A DNA stretch of 64,000 bases from Nitrosophilus alvini. Its GTDB lineage: Bacteria > Campylobacterota > Campylobacteria > Campylobacterales > Nitratiruptoraceae. Location of the stretch: the NCBI RefSeq assembly GCF_015100395.1, contig NZ_AP022847.1, positions 1,304,501-1,368,500 on the forward strand, written 5' to 3'. Below are positions 37,116-45,622 of the stretch, piece by piece (within the stretch, counting starts at the first letter, position 1; the number at the start of each line of letters is the position of its first letter). A program made the translations under genes and the position numbers. Below the pieces are notes generated by a model, which ran no database searches, was not told where the DNA came from, and saw nothing but the letters and a program-made list of their open reading frames with translations.

Positions 37116-37335
37116 TCCCATTCAACCCTTCCCAAATATAAATATATTGTTTATCTTATATTTAACTTCTAAAAATCTTTTACTGCTCTATTATTTCCCG
37201 CTATTAAATCGAATCACATCCATTTTTATTTTTTATAATGTCCTTCATTTCATAAACTCAACTTAGAAATAAATTAACGTTATGTTAACACTACTGACTT
37301 ACAATACTTAAATAATCCACCCAAAAGGAGATAAA

Positions 37336-37647
37336 ATGCAAGTTAATGGTATGGGAATGCAAAATATGCATCAGAACAGATACGGCTTATTAAATGGTGG
37401 AAATAGAGATATGAAAAATATCATGCAATCTCTATCGTCAGAAGATAGAGAGATGATAAAAACAGAACTTCAATCCTTATCAAAAGAGGACAGACAAAGT
37501 TTGGTTTCTCAAATAACCCAACTAGATTACGCAAATATGGACAGCTCTCAATTAACAGCTTCTATAATGGAGATTTTAGGGGAAAATACTCAAACAGATT
37601 CATCATCGGTTTCTGATGATGAATCAAATTTTTCTACTTACGCATAA
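37336..37647 (+). CDS. Small glutamine/methionine-rich unknown protein
   Basis: 103 residues, not recognised. Met- and Asn-rich N-terminus (MQVNGMGMQNMHQNRYG), then two near-repeats LSSEDREMIKTELQSLS and LSKEDRQSLVSQITQLD, which suggest a helical hairpin, then an acidic serine-rich tail. No signal peptide. Ribosome site AAAAGGAG is strong and its own transcript ends in the hairpin at 37643. Single gene after groEL; role unknown. Confidence 0.75.
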   Translation: MQVNGMGMQNMHQNRYGLLNGGNRDMKNIMQSLSSEDREMIKTELQSLSKEDRQSLVSQITQLDYANMDSSQLTASIMEILGENTQTDSSSVSDDESNFSTYA

Positions 37648-37677
37648 GAGAGTACCTACTCTCTTATGAATTTTTTT
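37643..37677. terminator. Bidirectional intrinsic terminator
   Basis: A perfect 12-bp stem (CATAAGAGAGTA at 37643-37654, TACTCTCTTATG at 37657-37668) followed by TTTTTTT on the plus strand; upstream on the other side lies a weaker A-rich stretch. It contains the stop codon of the plus-strand small gene and lies at the end of the long minus-strand cluster (last stop 37656). Confidence 0.85.
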
Positions 37678-38132
37678 CTAATTTTAGGATTTGCCATATT
37701 TTCACCACGAAGCATCTTTAGTTTCATCTCTTCAAAATCTATCATTCCCTCTTTTTTATGTTCATAGGCTCCAAAGCCGTAATTCATCGGAGTTTTGTCG
37801 CCAAGTTTATACCACGCTTTTCTTGCGTCGATATATCTGTGCGTATCATCGGTATATACCCACAATTTTATATCCAGAGGGTTTTTCTGTTTTTCAAGCC
37901 ACAAAACCATACACCCTATGTCGTCAAAAAAGTATGTCCTTCCGTTCGGAAACACGGCCTGGGCCGAGTGCTCTTTTGAACCCACCTGCATGGTGCACTG
38001 CACACATTGAACTTCACCGGGTCTGAAGTCAAGAGCTTTGCCCTCTTTGTTTCCTTCTTTGTAAACACCTATCTTTTCGCAACCACTTATCAAAAACGCG
38101 ATCAAAATAAAAAAATAGAGAACTCTTTTCAT
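37656..38132 (-). CDS. NosL-family lipoprotein
   Basis: 158 residues. A lipoprotein signal ends in LISGC (Cys18). The NosL-type metal site is Cys43-x-x-Cys46 with Met48 (VQCVQCTMQV), and the HSAQAVFPNGRTYFFDDIGCMV segment is characteristic of the family. NosL proteins are copper(I) chaperones, first known from nitrous oxide reductase maturation; no nosZ is in the window, so its client is unknown. Last gene of the minus-strand run, overlapping the membrane-protein gene upstream by 4 nt. Confidence 0.9.
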   Translation of the reverse strand: MKRVLYFFILIAFLISGCEKIGVYKEGNKEGKALDFRPGEVQCVQCTMQVGSKEHSAQAVFPNGRTYFFDDIGCMVLWLEKQKNPLDIKLWVYTDDTHRYIDARKAWYKLGDKTPMNYGFGAYEHKKEGMIDFEEMKLKMLRGENMANPKIRKKFIRE

Positions 38133-39088
38133 AGCCAGACTCCGTTTTTCAGATAATATACAATCACATAGCTTGAGAGAATAATAACAAAAAGGGTGTT
38201 AAAAGCCAAAGAGACTCCATATAAATTTTTCTCTTTTTTCAAAAACAGCTTTGAAAATGCCGATGCAATACCTGAAAAAGTGCCTATAAAAAGAGAAATA
38301 TATATAAAATATCCGGCATAGTAATACTCTTTTTGCAAAAAACAGAAGGGGCATCTATGCGTAGGAAGTTCGTATATATAAGGGCTGAAAAAGAGTATTA
38401 TCGCGATAACCGAAACAAAGAGAAATATTATATTTAGCAGACCGTAAAAATATGCTCTTTTTAAAAAACCGGCTAACAGAAGCATTGCGTAAACTATGTA
38501 AAACAAAAGCACAGCATAAGTTTTCTCAATCATCAGCAGACTTCCAAGAAGACTCGTTTTTGCCGGATTGAACAATGCCCCGCAGCAGCTCACTATCCTA
38601 GATACGTCGATATCCGAAAAATATAAGACCTCCGTTACGATTTCAACCAAAAGAAGCAGAAATATCACAATAAAAAATCTGAATTTAAATTTGGTGTATC
38701 TGAAATCTTTTGTATTGAAATCCTCTTTGTCACTCAGCAGCCAAAGACCAAAAAGATAGATATTGAGCAGCTTCAAAAAAAGAAGCCCCACCCCGTATAC
38801 GGAAGCAGTCACTACACCTGCGGCACACATAGCCCCGGGAATAACGTTAGACAACTTATCAAGAGTGAAAACAAAATAGAAAAACATAGGTATTTTTAAA
38901 GAAAGAGCGAACTTGGCGACCACGGAAGAGAGATAGTTCCTTTTTTCGAGTCTGTATTGCAGGGGGGTGTCTTTTTTGATATCAAAATACCTGACTATCA
39001 AAAAAGCATTTAAAAAAACGATACTGCAAAATATCAGTACCAAAAAATCGACTGATATATTTATAAGTATCTCCGGGCTCAAAAACAT
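38129..39088 (-). CDS. Polytopic membrane protein with CPFC motif, NosL cluster
   Basis: 319 residues with about eight hydrophobic segments. It carries a cysteine pair in VSCCGALFNP and a HRCPFCFLQKEY motif before the last two helices, both placed to bind metal or form disulfides. No named family recognised; similar proteins accompany NosL genes in this phylum as far as I recall. The start has AAAAGGA upstream; stop overlaps the NosL lipoprotein start as ATGA. I infer a membrane component of the metal or redox pathway encoded here. Confidence 0.78.
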   Translation of the reverse strand: MFLSPEILINISVDFLVLIFCSIVFLNAFLIVRYFDIKKDTPLQYRLEKRNYLSSVVAKFALSLKIPMFFYFVFTLDKLSNVIPGAMCAAGVVTASVYGVGLLFLKLLNIYLFGLWLLSDKEDFNTKDFRYTKFKFRFFIVIFLLLLVEIVTEVLYFSDIDVSRIVSCCGALFNPAKTSLLGSLLMIEKTYAVLLFYIVYAMLLLAGFLKRAYFYGLLNIIFLFVSVIAIILFFSPYIYELPTHRCPFCFLQKEYYYAGYFIYISLFIGTFSGIASAFSKLFLKKEKNLYGVSLAFNTLFVIILSSYVIVYYLKNGVWL

Positions 39089-39106
39089 CCAAGTCCTTTT
39101 TCACCG

Positions 39107-39787
39107 TTAGACAATACGGCCCTCTTTTATCTCTACGATTCTATCTATAAACTCAAGTCCTTCAAACCTGGGATCGTGTGTTGCAATCACTATAGTCTTT
39201 CCCTCATTTTTGAGTTCTTTTATAATATCTATAAATTCGTTTGAGAGTTTTGTATCGAGATTTGCCGTAGGTTCATCTGCCAGAATAATCTCAGGAGAAT
39301 TTATCATAGCTCTTGCTATTGCACATCTTTGCTGTTCGCCGCCGGAGAGATTTTTTACAGGTTCGTTTTGTTTGTGAACAATTGAAAACTTTTCCATTAC
39401 CTGCAAAGCTTTCTCTTCAAGCGCTTTTGCCCCGATCGTATCCGGTATCAAAGGCAGTACCACATTGTCAAATACACTCATATCTTCCAACAGATTGAAC
39501 TTTTGAAAAATAAATCCTATATGCTTTCTCCTGAACAGCGCCGCAAAGCTGTCGGGAATTTTTGATATGAATTCTCCTTTTACCTTCACGAGACCTACAG
39601 TCGGTTTTGTAAGAGCGGCTATGATGGAGAGCAGAGTGCTCTTTCCGCTGCCGCTGGGACCTTTGAGTATAACTGTCTCATTCATTTTTATCCCTAGATC
39701 GATATTTTTCAGTGCAACAACCTCTCTGTTTGTCCCCTTGTTATATATTTTGGTAATATTTTCGAGTTCGATTATATTTTCGTTCAT
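39107..39787 (-). CDS. ABC transporter ATP-binding protein (LolD/MacB-type)
   Basis: 226 residues. Walker A LKGPSGSGKSTLL, Q-loop FIFQKFNLLEDMSV, signature LSGGEQQRCAIARAM, Walker B IILADEPTANLDTK and switch His in ATHDPRF place it with the LolD/MacB family that powers FtsX-type permeases. The start is ATG 39787 with GAGAGGA upstream; a longer frame to 39877 lacks a ribosome site and runs into the permease gene. The permease follows upstream at 44 nt. This pairing resembles the mechanotransmission transporters near the p19 iron system of Campylobacter, but the rest of that system is absent. Confidence 0.93.
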   Translation of the reverse strand: MNENIIELENITKIYNKGTNREVVALKNIDLGIKMNETVILKGPSGSGKSTLLSIIAALTKPTVGLVKVKGEFISKIPDSFAALFRRKHIGFIFQKFNLLEDMSVFDNVVLPLIPDTIGAKALEEKALQVMEKFSIVHKQNEPVKNLSGGEQQRCAIARAMINSPEIILADEPTANLDTKLSNEFIDIIKELKNEGKTIVIATHDPRFEGLEFIDRIVEIKEGRIV

Positions 39788-39831
39788 ATTCCTCTCTTTT
39801 TTTACATCTGACGAGATAAGAAGTGACAAAG

Positions 39832-41004
39832 TCACTGCCTGATCGCCTCTTCCGGATCTACTGTGGAAGCTCTCCATGAGGGGATGATAGTGGCTGCTAT
39901 ATATACAGGCACAGTTGCCAAAAATATATTTGCCAATAACGATATCTCAAAAACAGGTATCAGTTCAAAAGGGGGTTTAAGATGGCTGTAACCGGTAAAT
40001 ATATCTCTAATCAGCGGCGCTTGTAGAATATATACATACCCGTATGCAGCAAGTATACCTATCATATAAGCTCCAAAAGAGATGATAGAGCTTTCGAAAA
40101 ATTTCAGCCGCAACACATCTTCCGTTCGCCACCCCAACGCTTTCAATATCCCTATCTCTTTTTTCGTATCACTTGCAGCCGAACTTGTCTTTTCGTAAAC
40201 AAGTATAAAAAATGCAAAGAAAGAGGTAATAAGAAGACTCAGAAAAATTCCACTTTTATAATCGAAAATATTTTGATAGGATGCTTTTATGTCATTTTTT
40301 GTCAAAACTCTGCTATCCGGATAGAGCAACGATATCTTGTTTGCTACGGTTGGGATTTCAACCGGATTTGGCACTTTTACGGCAATATCCGTAACCATTT
40401 CTTCATCTATGCCAAATATCTCTCTTGCCGTCTCGATAGGCAGAAGTATAACGTCGTTGCTCTCTATCGCACTCTTTGCGTTAAATACTCCTACAAGTTC
40501 GATTCTTACCATCTCTCCGTCAGGCTTTACGAAATTGAAAAAGTCTTTATAATAGTTCTCTTTCAAAACTTTTTCCACCCCCCTGCCCACTATCATAAAA
40601 TTGCTGCTGTTTAAATCTTGATATTTTTTTATAGCCTCGTTAAAACTCTTTTTATAGCTTGAGAGGTCAAAGTCAACTCCTATTACACTAAAATTGACTC
40701 CGGCTCTTGGAAAATAGTAGTATCCCCACACTCTTGGGCTCACTTCGCTGACTCCGGCGATATCTGATATCTCAAATACTCTGTCAATTTCAGATAGTTC
40801 AAGTCTACCCGCTACAATTTTCTGGACAAAGATATCAGGAAGCGTTTTGAGAGTAATATCCAGCTCTTTTTTTATCGAAAAAGAGACTAAAAAAACTGTT
40901 GTAAGAAGAAAAACAAGAAGAGAGAAAATAAAAAAAAGGGACAGGTTTTTCCAAACCCTTCGTTTTAAAGAGTTGACGGCAAAATCGAGCATTTTAAGGT
41001 TCAA
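39832..41004 (-). CDS. FtsX/MacB-type ABC permease
   Basis: 390 residues with the four-helix FtsX layout: one membrane segment at about 20-40, a periplasmic MacB-type domain (about 45-260), and three C-terminal helices including EIGILKALGWRTEDVLRLKFFESS, the family coupling helix. It would transmit ATP hydrolysis to the periplasm rather than import a solute. The start is taken as TTG 41004 because AGGAG lies 7 nt upstream of it; the ATG at 40992 is 19 nt away. It overlaps the small upstream gene by 11 nt. Confidence 0.9.
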   Translation of the reverse strand: MNLKMLDFAVNSLKRRVWKNLSLFFIFSLLVFLLTTVFLVSFSIKKELDITLKTLPDIFVQKIVAGRLELSEIDRVFEISDIAGVSEVSPRVWGYYYFPRAGVNFSVIGVDFDLSSYKKSFNEAIKKYQDLNSSNFMIVGRGVEKVLKENYYKDFFNFVKPDGEMVRIELVGVFNAKSAIESNDVILLPIETAREIFGIDEEMVTDIAVKVPNPVEIPTVANKISLLYPDSRVLTKNDIKASYQNIFDYKSGIFLSLLITSFFAFFILVYEKTSSAASDTKKEIGILKALGWRTEDVLRLKFFESSIISFGAYMIGILAAYGYVYILQAPLIRDIFTGYSHLKPPFELIPVFEISLLANIFLATVPVYIAATIIPSWRASTVDPEEAIRQ

Positions 41005-41299
41005 CTCTTATCTCCTCTTTGGCATTGAGATATGGAGGCGCAGAATATACAAAATCGGAAGGAAAATAGGGGTGAAGTTCAGGGTCTATTCCGAAAATCT
41101 CAAAAAGATCGGCAAGGCTTCTGTGCCTGATAAAGTGGGCTTCTGTAGAGAGTGCCAAATCAGGCAGAGAAATAGTTGCCACACTCTTTTCTTTTATTTT
41201 CAATCCCTTCTCTTTTGCAAATATATACAAGATCTCCCCTGCCCCCAACATTGCAATAAAAAATACTGCAGCAAAAAGAACTTTTATATGTCTATTCAT
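40994..41299 (-). CDS. Small membrane-anchored periplasmic protein, NosL cluster
   Basis: 101 residues: N-terminal anchor or uncleaved signal (VLFAAVFFIAMLGAGEILYIF), then a ~75-residue soluble part with several His (EAHFIRHRSLADLF, ELHPYF) but no cysteine. Not recognised. It is translationally coupled on both sides, overlapping the tandem NosL gene by 8 nt and the permease by 11 nt, so it most likely belongs to the transporter complex. Confidence 0.78.
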   Translation of the reverse strand: MNRHIKVLFAAVFFIAMLGAGEILYIFAKEKGLKIKEKSVATISLPDLALSTEAHFIRHRSLADLFEIFGIDPELHPYFPSDFVYSAPPYLNAKEEIRVEP

Positions 41300-42482
41300 C
41301 CAATTTTTCTACTGTCTCTTCCGTAATTTCATCAAAACTTAGGATTTTTTTGCCTCTGTGGTCTTTTTTGAAAACTTTTGCTTCATTAAGAGTAGAAAAC
41401 GGTATAAGCTCATTTCCCATAGGCCCATATACATCGCTTCCCATAACAAAATATGCTTTTTTTGCATTTATGGGAACCTGCTTGTAATAATCAGTTACGC
41501 TCATTGCTTTTATTTTAGCATTTTTGTATCCCCATTTTGCAGGATTTCGAATAAATTTGAACATATCTTTTGCCCCGTCAAAATAAAGAACTTTGCCGTT
41601 GTCAAGAACTACTTTTGCCGCCCATCTCGGAAACTTGTAAACATACATTCCGCAAACTGGACATTTTGCATTTTTGGGTATCTTTATATTGCCGGCAGCA
41701 GGTTTTGAAGAAGCTTTTGGATTCATACCGCATTTGCATGGATTACACTTGCATGGACTGCATTTGCAGGCCGGATTTTTTTTCTTTCCAGATACACGCA
41801 AGTCTTTCGCTTCCCAGATATAAAGAGCAAGTGCCTGCAGTTTTCTGCCTTTGATATCACCACAGACTTTTGAAGATACCAGATACGCTTTAAGTTCACC
41901 GATATTTTTAAAATCTTCTCTCTTTATCTCTTTTTTGCACATCTTTTTATATATCTTTTCGCCTTTTGGATACATCATCATCTTTTTCTTTTTGGCAAGC
42001 ATTGCACTATCTTTTTCAAGACTCTCAAAAGCGGTTTTGAATGATGTTTCAAAATCGACTATTTTGCCGCCGTATCTTTTTGCAAACTCTTCGGCGTCTT
42101 TTTTGGATTTAAACGCTATCTTGCTGACCATACTCATTGTTCCGGGTACTTTACTGCCTATTACATAGTACGCTTTTTTTGCAGGTACAAGTTTTTCGGT
42201 TTTAGCATCTACCACAAGTATCTCTTTTACTTTGTCTTTGATATTTGGCCAGTCCGCTGCCAGACATCTTATAGAACAGTACTGTTTTGCGGTGCCGTCT
42301 TTGAGTTTTACAGCATGAGAAGTTTTGTAAAACATCTTCAGATTCATCCCGCAAACACTGCACCATAACTTTTCAGGCCCGCTTTGAACAAGCTCGGGAT
42401 GTCCCGAAGCCATCTTTTTAAATCCAGCAGCATATGAGAAACTCAAAACCGCAGTTAATATAATCGTCACAAGATAGCGCAT
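41292..42482 (-). CDS. Exported tandem NosL-domain protein with cysteine-rich hinge
   Basis: 396 residues. A signal peptide (about 1-19) is followed by NosL domain 1 with WCSVCGMNL (Cys41, Cys44, Met46) and SIRCLAADW, and by NosL domain 2 with KCPVCGMYVY (Cys274, Cys277). Between them come a segment recalling a cytochrome c fold without haem motif (GEKIYKKMCK...LQALALYIWE) and a cysteine-rich hinge (residues 239-251, CKCSPCKCNPCKC) that looks like a metallothionein-style metal site. Strongly suggests periplasmic copper binding or transfer. It lies between tonB (11 nt) and the small anchored protein (overlap 8 nt). Confidence 0.9.
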   Translation of the reverse strand: MRYLVTIILTAVLSFSYAAGFKKMASGHPELVQSGPEKLWCSVCGMNLKMFYKTSHAVKLKDGTAKQYCSIRCLAADWPNIKDKVKEILVVDAKTEKLVPAKKAYYVIGSKVPGTMSMVSKIAFKSKKDAEEFAKRYGGKIVDFETSFKTAFESLEKDSAMLAKKKKMMMYPKGEKIYKKMCKKEIKREDFKNIGELKAYLVSSKVCGDIKGRKLQALALYIWEAKDLRVSGKKKNPACKCSPCKCNPCKCGMNPKASSKPAAGNIKIPKNAKCPVCGMYVYKFPRWAAKVVLDNGKVLYFDGAKDMFKFIRNPAKWGYKNAKIKAMSVTDYYKQVPINAKKAYFVMGSDVYGPMGNELIPFSTLNEAKVFKKDHRGKKILSFDEITEETVEKLDE

Positions 42483-42493
42483 TTTGACTCCTT

Positions 42494-43285
42494 TTATCTT
42501 AGTTTGTATTCAATGGGTACTGAAATTTTGACATCTTCCTTAGGGAGCGGAAACTCTTTGGAGGCACTGCATATACATTTTACCGCACTCTTTTCAAGGA
42601 TTTTCCTGCAGTTGCTTTCAACAACTTTTACATCCTTTATCTCGCCGGAAGGCTTTATTTTGAAAGATATGGTAACTTCCCCCTCAAGTCCCAGTTTTCT
42701 AGCAATCCTCGGATATCTTTTATATTTTTCAATAGCCTCTTTTATTTGGCTTGCATATTTTGAAATGTATGTTTCGCAATAAGATTTGGAAGATACTCTG
42801 TTTGCAGACTTGGAGACGGTAGTTTCAAGCAGTCTCGCTAATTCAAAAAAATCGTCGCTTGTAACATTTGCATCTTCAAAAATTTCATCCATAGCGATCT
42901 CTTCAATATACTCATCCTCTTTTTCGATAATTTTTTCAGGTACCGGCTTGTGTGTCTGTGTAGGTAAGGGTTTTGGTATAGGTTTCGGTTCCGGTTTCGG
43001 TTCCGGCTTAGGCTTAGGCTTCGGTTTTGGCTTGGGTTTTGGCTTCGGTTTAGGTTTGGGTTTGGGTTTGGGTTTAGGCTCTTCTTTTTTTACTATCTTT
43101 TTTGGCTTCTCTCTCTTTTTTTCGGCTTTTTTTTCAGAAGTTTCAGGCGGCAGTGAAACGGTATGAAAAGATGCAACTTTTATTGCAGTAATGTTCCCTT
43201 TTTGTTCAAAAATGTTGAATGAATAAAACAGTGACGCAAACAAAAAAAGATGCAAAAAAAATGAAATTAAAAAAGATTTTTTCAT
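42494..43285 (-). CDS. tonB: TonB-family energy transducer
   Basis: 263 residues. N-terminal anchor (SFLISFFLHLFLFASLFYSF), a long periplasm-spanning proline/lysine region of KP dipeptides (about 73-110), and a C-terminal TonB domain with YPRIARKLGLEGEVTISFKI. The C-terminal domain has three extra cysteines (NCRK, KCIC) not usual for TonB. It passes proton-motive energy from ExbBD to outer-membrane receptors; no receptor gene is in the window. Overlaps exbD by 4 nt. The KP run is encoded by GGCTT/GGTTT-type DNA repeats near 42960-43080. Confidence 0.93.
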   Translation of the reverse strand: MKKSFLISFFLHLFLFASLFYSFNIFEQKGNITAIKVASFHTVSLPPETSEKKAEKKREKPKKIVKKEEPKPKPKPKPKPKPKPKPKPKPKPKPEPKPEPKPIPKPLPTQTHKPVPEKIIEKEDEYIEEIAMDEIFEDANVTSDDFFELARLLETTVSKSANRVSSKSYCETYISKYASQIKEAIEKYKRYPRIARKLGLEGEVTISFKIKPSGEIKDVKVVESNCRKILEKSAVKCICSASKEFPLPKEDVKISVPIEYKLR

Positions 43286-43656
43286 TTTACCGTTACTATG
43301 GATATATTTTCTATTCCGTTATTTTTAAGCACGTCTATAACTTTGACAAAATTCTCAAATTTGCTGTTTTTATCGGTACGTATGACAATCTGGTCTTTTC
43401 TGTTCAGTTTTGCTGTTTTTTCTTTTATCTCATCAACACTGACTTCTTTTGTATCAAGATAAAATTTCCCATCTTTTGTGATCGAAATCTCAATTTTTTT
43501 AACAGGAAGATTCTCTTTTGAGCTTCCGGCAGGAAGATCAAGCGGAATCGCGCCTTTGGCTATAAAAGTGGCTGTTGTCAAAACTATAACAAGCAAAACA
43601 AGCATAACATCTATAAACGGAACAACGTTTATAGAATCAAATTTTCTCATTTTCAT
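43282..43656 (-). CDS. exbD: ExbD/TolR-family proton-channel subunit
   Basis: 124 residues. One N-terminal helix carries the essential aspartate (INVVPFIDVMLVLLVIVL), followed by a periplasmic domain (IRTDKNSKFENFVKVIDVL). Together with ExbB it uses the proton gradient to energise TonB. Overlaps exbB by 20 nt and tonB by 4 nt. Confidence 0.94.
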   Translation of the reverse strand: MKMRKFDSINVVPFIDVMLVLLVIVLTTATFIAKGAIPLDLPAGSSKENLPVKKIEISITKDGKFYLDTKEVSVDEIKEKTAKLNRKDQIVIRTDKNSKFENFVKVIDVLKNNGIENISIVTVK

Positions 43657-44074
43657 TCAGTATCTCCCATTTTGCCACAAGTACCTCCATTTTTCTGACC
43701 AAAAGATTATAAAAAACAGTAGAAGGAATCGCAACAATAAGTCCCATAGCTGTAGCTTTAAGCGCAAGAGCAAGCCCTATCATTATCTCTTTTGTCTGAA
43801 CCATTCCTGTCTGGCCCATAGCATAAAATGTAAGCATAATTCCCAAAACAGTACCAAGAAGGCCTATATAAGGAGCGTTTGATCCTATCGTAGCTATAAT
43901 GGAAAGATTGTTACTCAAATCAATTTCCAGTTCATTTTTTTCACGATACTTTTTCAGATCTACTTTTTTGTAAAACATATACCTCTCAATTGCAAAACCG
44001 ACTGCGAAAAAACTCATTAAAAACAACATTCCTATTATTCCGTAGTCCACCAACTCTTTCAGATTTTCCATCAT
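43637..44074 (-). CDS. exbB: ExbB/TolQ-family proton-channel subunit
   Basis: 145 residues, the short epsilonproteobacterial form. Three membrane helices; the conserved ATIGSNAPYIGLLGTVLGIM and LALALKATAMGLIVAIPSTVFYN segments are diagnostic. ATG 44074 and ATG 44071 are adjacent; the second is better placed for the GGAG ribosome site. It is 59 nt after the histidine kinase gene. Confidence 0.94.
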   Translation of the reverse strand: MMENLKELVDYGIIGMLFLMSFFAVGFAIERYMFYKKVDLKKYREKNELEIDLSNNLSIIATIGSNAPYIGLLGTVLGIMLTFYAMGQTGMVQTKEIMIGLALALKATAMGLIVAIPSTVFYNLLVRKMEVLVAKWEILNENEKI

Positions 44075-44133
44075 TCTCCTTTTTCTCTATACCATGTAGT
44101 TTAGTATTTTCTCTAAAATCTGTTAAATATGTG

Positions 44134-44976
44134 TTAAACAGCTATCTCTTTGAGATCAAGAGTTATTTTTGTACCTCTACCTTTTTTAGAATCTATTCCT
44201 ATTTTGATTTTATGTTCGTCGCAATAGGATTTGACGATATTAAGACCTATACCATATCCGCTCTTTCCACTCTGGGCACGGTAATATCTCTCAAAAATTT
44301 TCACTATCTCGCTCTCATCCATACCGATACCTGTATCTTCTATGATCAGTTTCTTTTCTTTCAAAACAACAAAAACACTTCCTGAAGGTTTATTATACTT
44401 TATAGAATTTGAAATTATGTTATCTATAACTTTTGCAAATCCTACTTTTTGAGCTTTTACATCCAAATCATCCAAATCATATGAAATTTTTATATCTTTT
44501 TTAATGTCTTCAAAAACAGTTATTCTCTCTTCCACCAACTCTTTTAGATTGAATATCTCATAATCGACTTTCTGAATCTCTCTTTTTATGAAATAATCCA
44601 TCTCTTTATAGAGCCTCAGCAACTGGTCGGAAGCCTTTTGGATTCTCTCAAGTCTTTTGAGTTTTTTCGGATCGTCAATATTTTTTTTGAGCATTGAAGC
44701 ATTAGCTATAATGGTAGCAACAGGAATATTTAGTTCATGAAGAGTGTCTTTTAAAAGCCTGTCCAAAAGTTCGTTTGTCTCCCAGAGCGGATTAAGGGCG
44801 AATTTTGCTATAAGTATTCCAAAAACAGATATTAGTACGATAGTGGCAAAAGCAGCAATCAGAAAACTTTTCTCATTCCAGCCTAATAACTCGAAAACAG
44901 TATACTGTGCACCTAAAACAATTATTGCAAAAAGAAGAGATAGTATTCCGAATTTCAGATAAAAATCACGCTTCAA
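44134..44976 (-). CDS. Sensor histidine kinase
   Basis: 280 residues. Two membrane helices (about 10-30 and 38-60) leave almost no periplasmic loop, so the signal is probably sensed in the membrane or by a partner. HisKA has LLKDTLHELNIPVATI (His80); the ATPase part shows the N box DNIISNSIKYNK, G1 EDTGIGM and G2 GYGIGLNIV. Partner regulator overlaps upstream by 11 nt. Ahead of exbBD-tonB, so it may control that cluster. Confidence 0.94.
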   Translation of the reverse strand: MKRDFYLKFGILSLLFAIIVLGAQYTVFELLGWNEKSFLIAAFATIVLISVFGILIAKFALNPLWETNELLDRLLKDTLHELNIPVATIIANASMLKKNIDDPKKLKRLERIQKASDQLLRLYKEMDYFIKREIQKVDYEIFNLKELVEERITVFEDIKKDIKISYDLDDLDVKAQKVGFAKVIDNIISNSIKYNKPSGSVFVVLKEKKLIIEDTGIGMDESEIVKIFERYYRAQSGKSGYGIGLNIVKSYCDEHKIKIGIDSKKGRGTKITLDLKEIAV

Positions 44977-45622
44977 AACGATAGCCTACACTTCTAATAT
45001 TGCTTATTGTCTCTTTTCCCAGAACTTTTTTGAGATTGTTTATATATACTCTGAGGGCTCCCTCGCTTATGATCTCATCAGGGTTCCACAAGGTATTGTA
45101 AATCATCTCTTTTGTAACTGTCTTTCCTCTGTTTTTAAGCAAAAGAGCTAAAAGCTCAAGGTCTTTGGGATTTAATTCTATCTCTTCCTTGCCTCTGTAG
45201 AGCCTTTTTCTATTCATATCAAAAGAAAATTCGCCAAATCTGATATACTCTTCACCTACTGTTCTTCTCAAAAGCGCTTTGATTCTGAGTAGCAGTTCAT
45301 CAAGATCGATCGGTTTTTTGAGGTAGTCGTCACACCCTGTGTTGAATCCTTGAGAAAGATCCTCTTTGTTTCTCATTGACGTTATAAAAATAGCAGGTGT
45401 GGTATCGTTTGTGTCTCTGAGTTCTTTAAGAAGGTCGAATCCGCTCATATAGGGAACTTTTACATCAAGAAGATATATATCGTATTTTTTATGATAGCAC
45501 TTTTCAAGTGCAGCTTTTGCATCAGAAACCACATCTACTTCGAATCCTTCTTCATCCAAAAAATCCTCTATTGTCTCGGCAAACAGAACATCATCTTCCA
45601 ATAGAAGAATTTTATAAGACAC
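44966..45622 (-). CDS. OmpR-family response regulator
   Basis: 218 residues. Receiver domain with acidic pocket LLEDD (9-11), phosphorylation site Asp53 in YLLDVKVP, conserved Lys in [10 protein letters not shown]-terminal winged helix ([32 protein letters not shown]-type). Pairs with the adjacent kinase. Start overlaps pyrC by 11 nt. Confidence 0.95.
   Translation of the reverse strand: MSYKILLLEDDVLFAETIEDFLDEEGFEVDVVSDAKAALEKCYHKKYDIYLLDVKVPYMSGFDLLKELRDTNDTTPAIFITSMRNKEDLSQGFNTGCDDYLKKPIDLDELLLRIKALLRRTVGEEYIRFGEFSFDMNRKRLYRGKEEIELNPKDLELLALLLKNRGKTVTKEMIYNTLWNPDEIISEGALRVYINNLKKVLGKETISNIRSVGYRFEA

Noticed and set aside
42950-43090. DNA repeat array or CRISPR-like repeat in tonB
   Set aside because: It is the in-frame coding sequence for the KP dipeptide run of TonB. 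No CRISPR array was seen anywhere in the window.
42786-43166. Plus-strand frame with glycine repeats opposite tonB
   Set aside because: It is the antisense shadow of the KP region, without ribosome site or homologous features.
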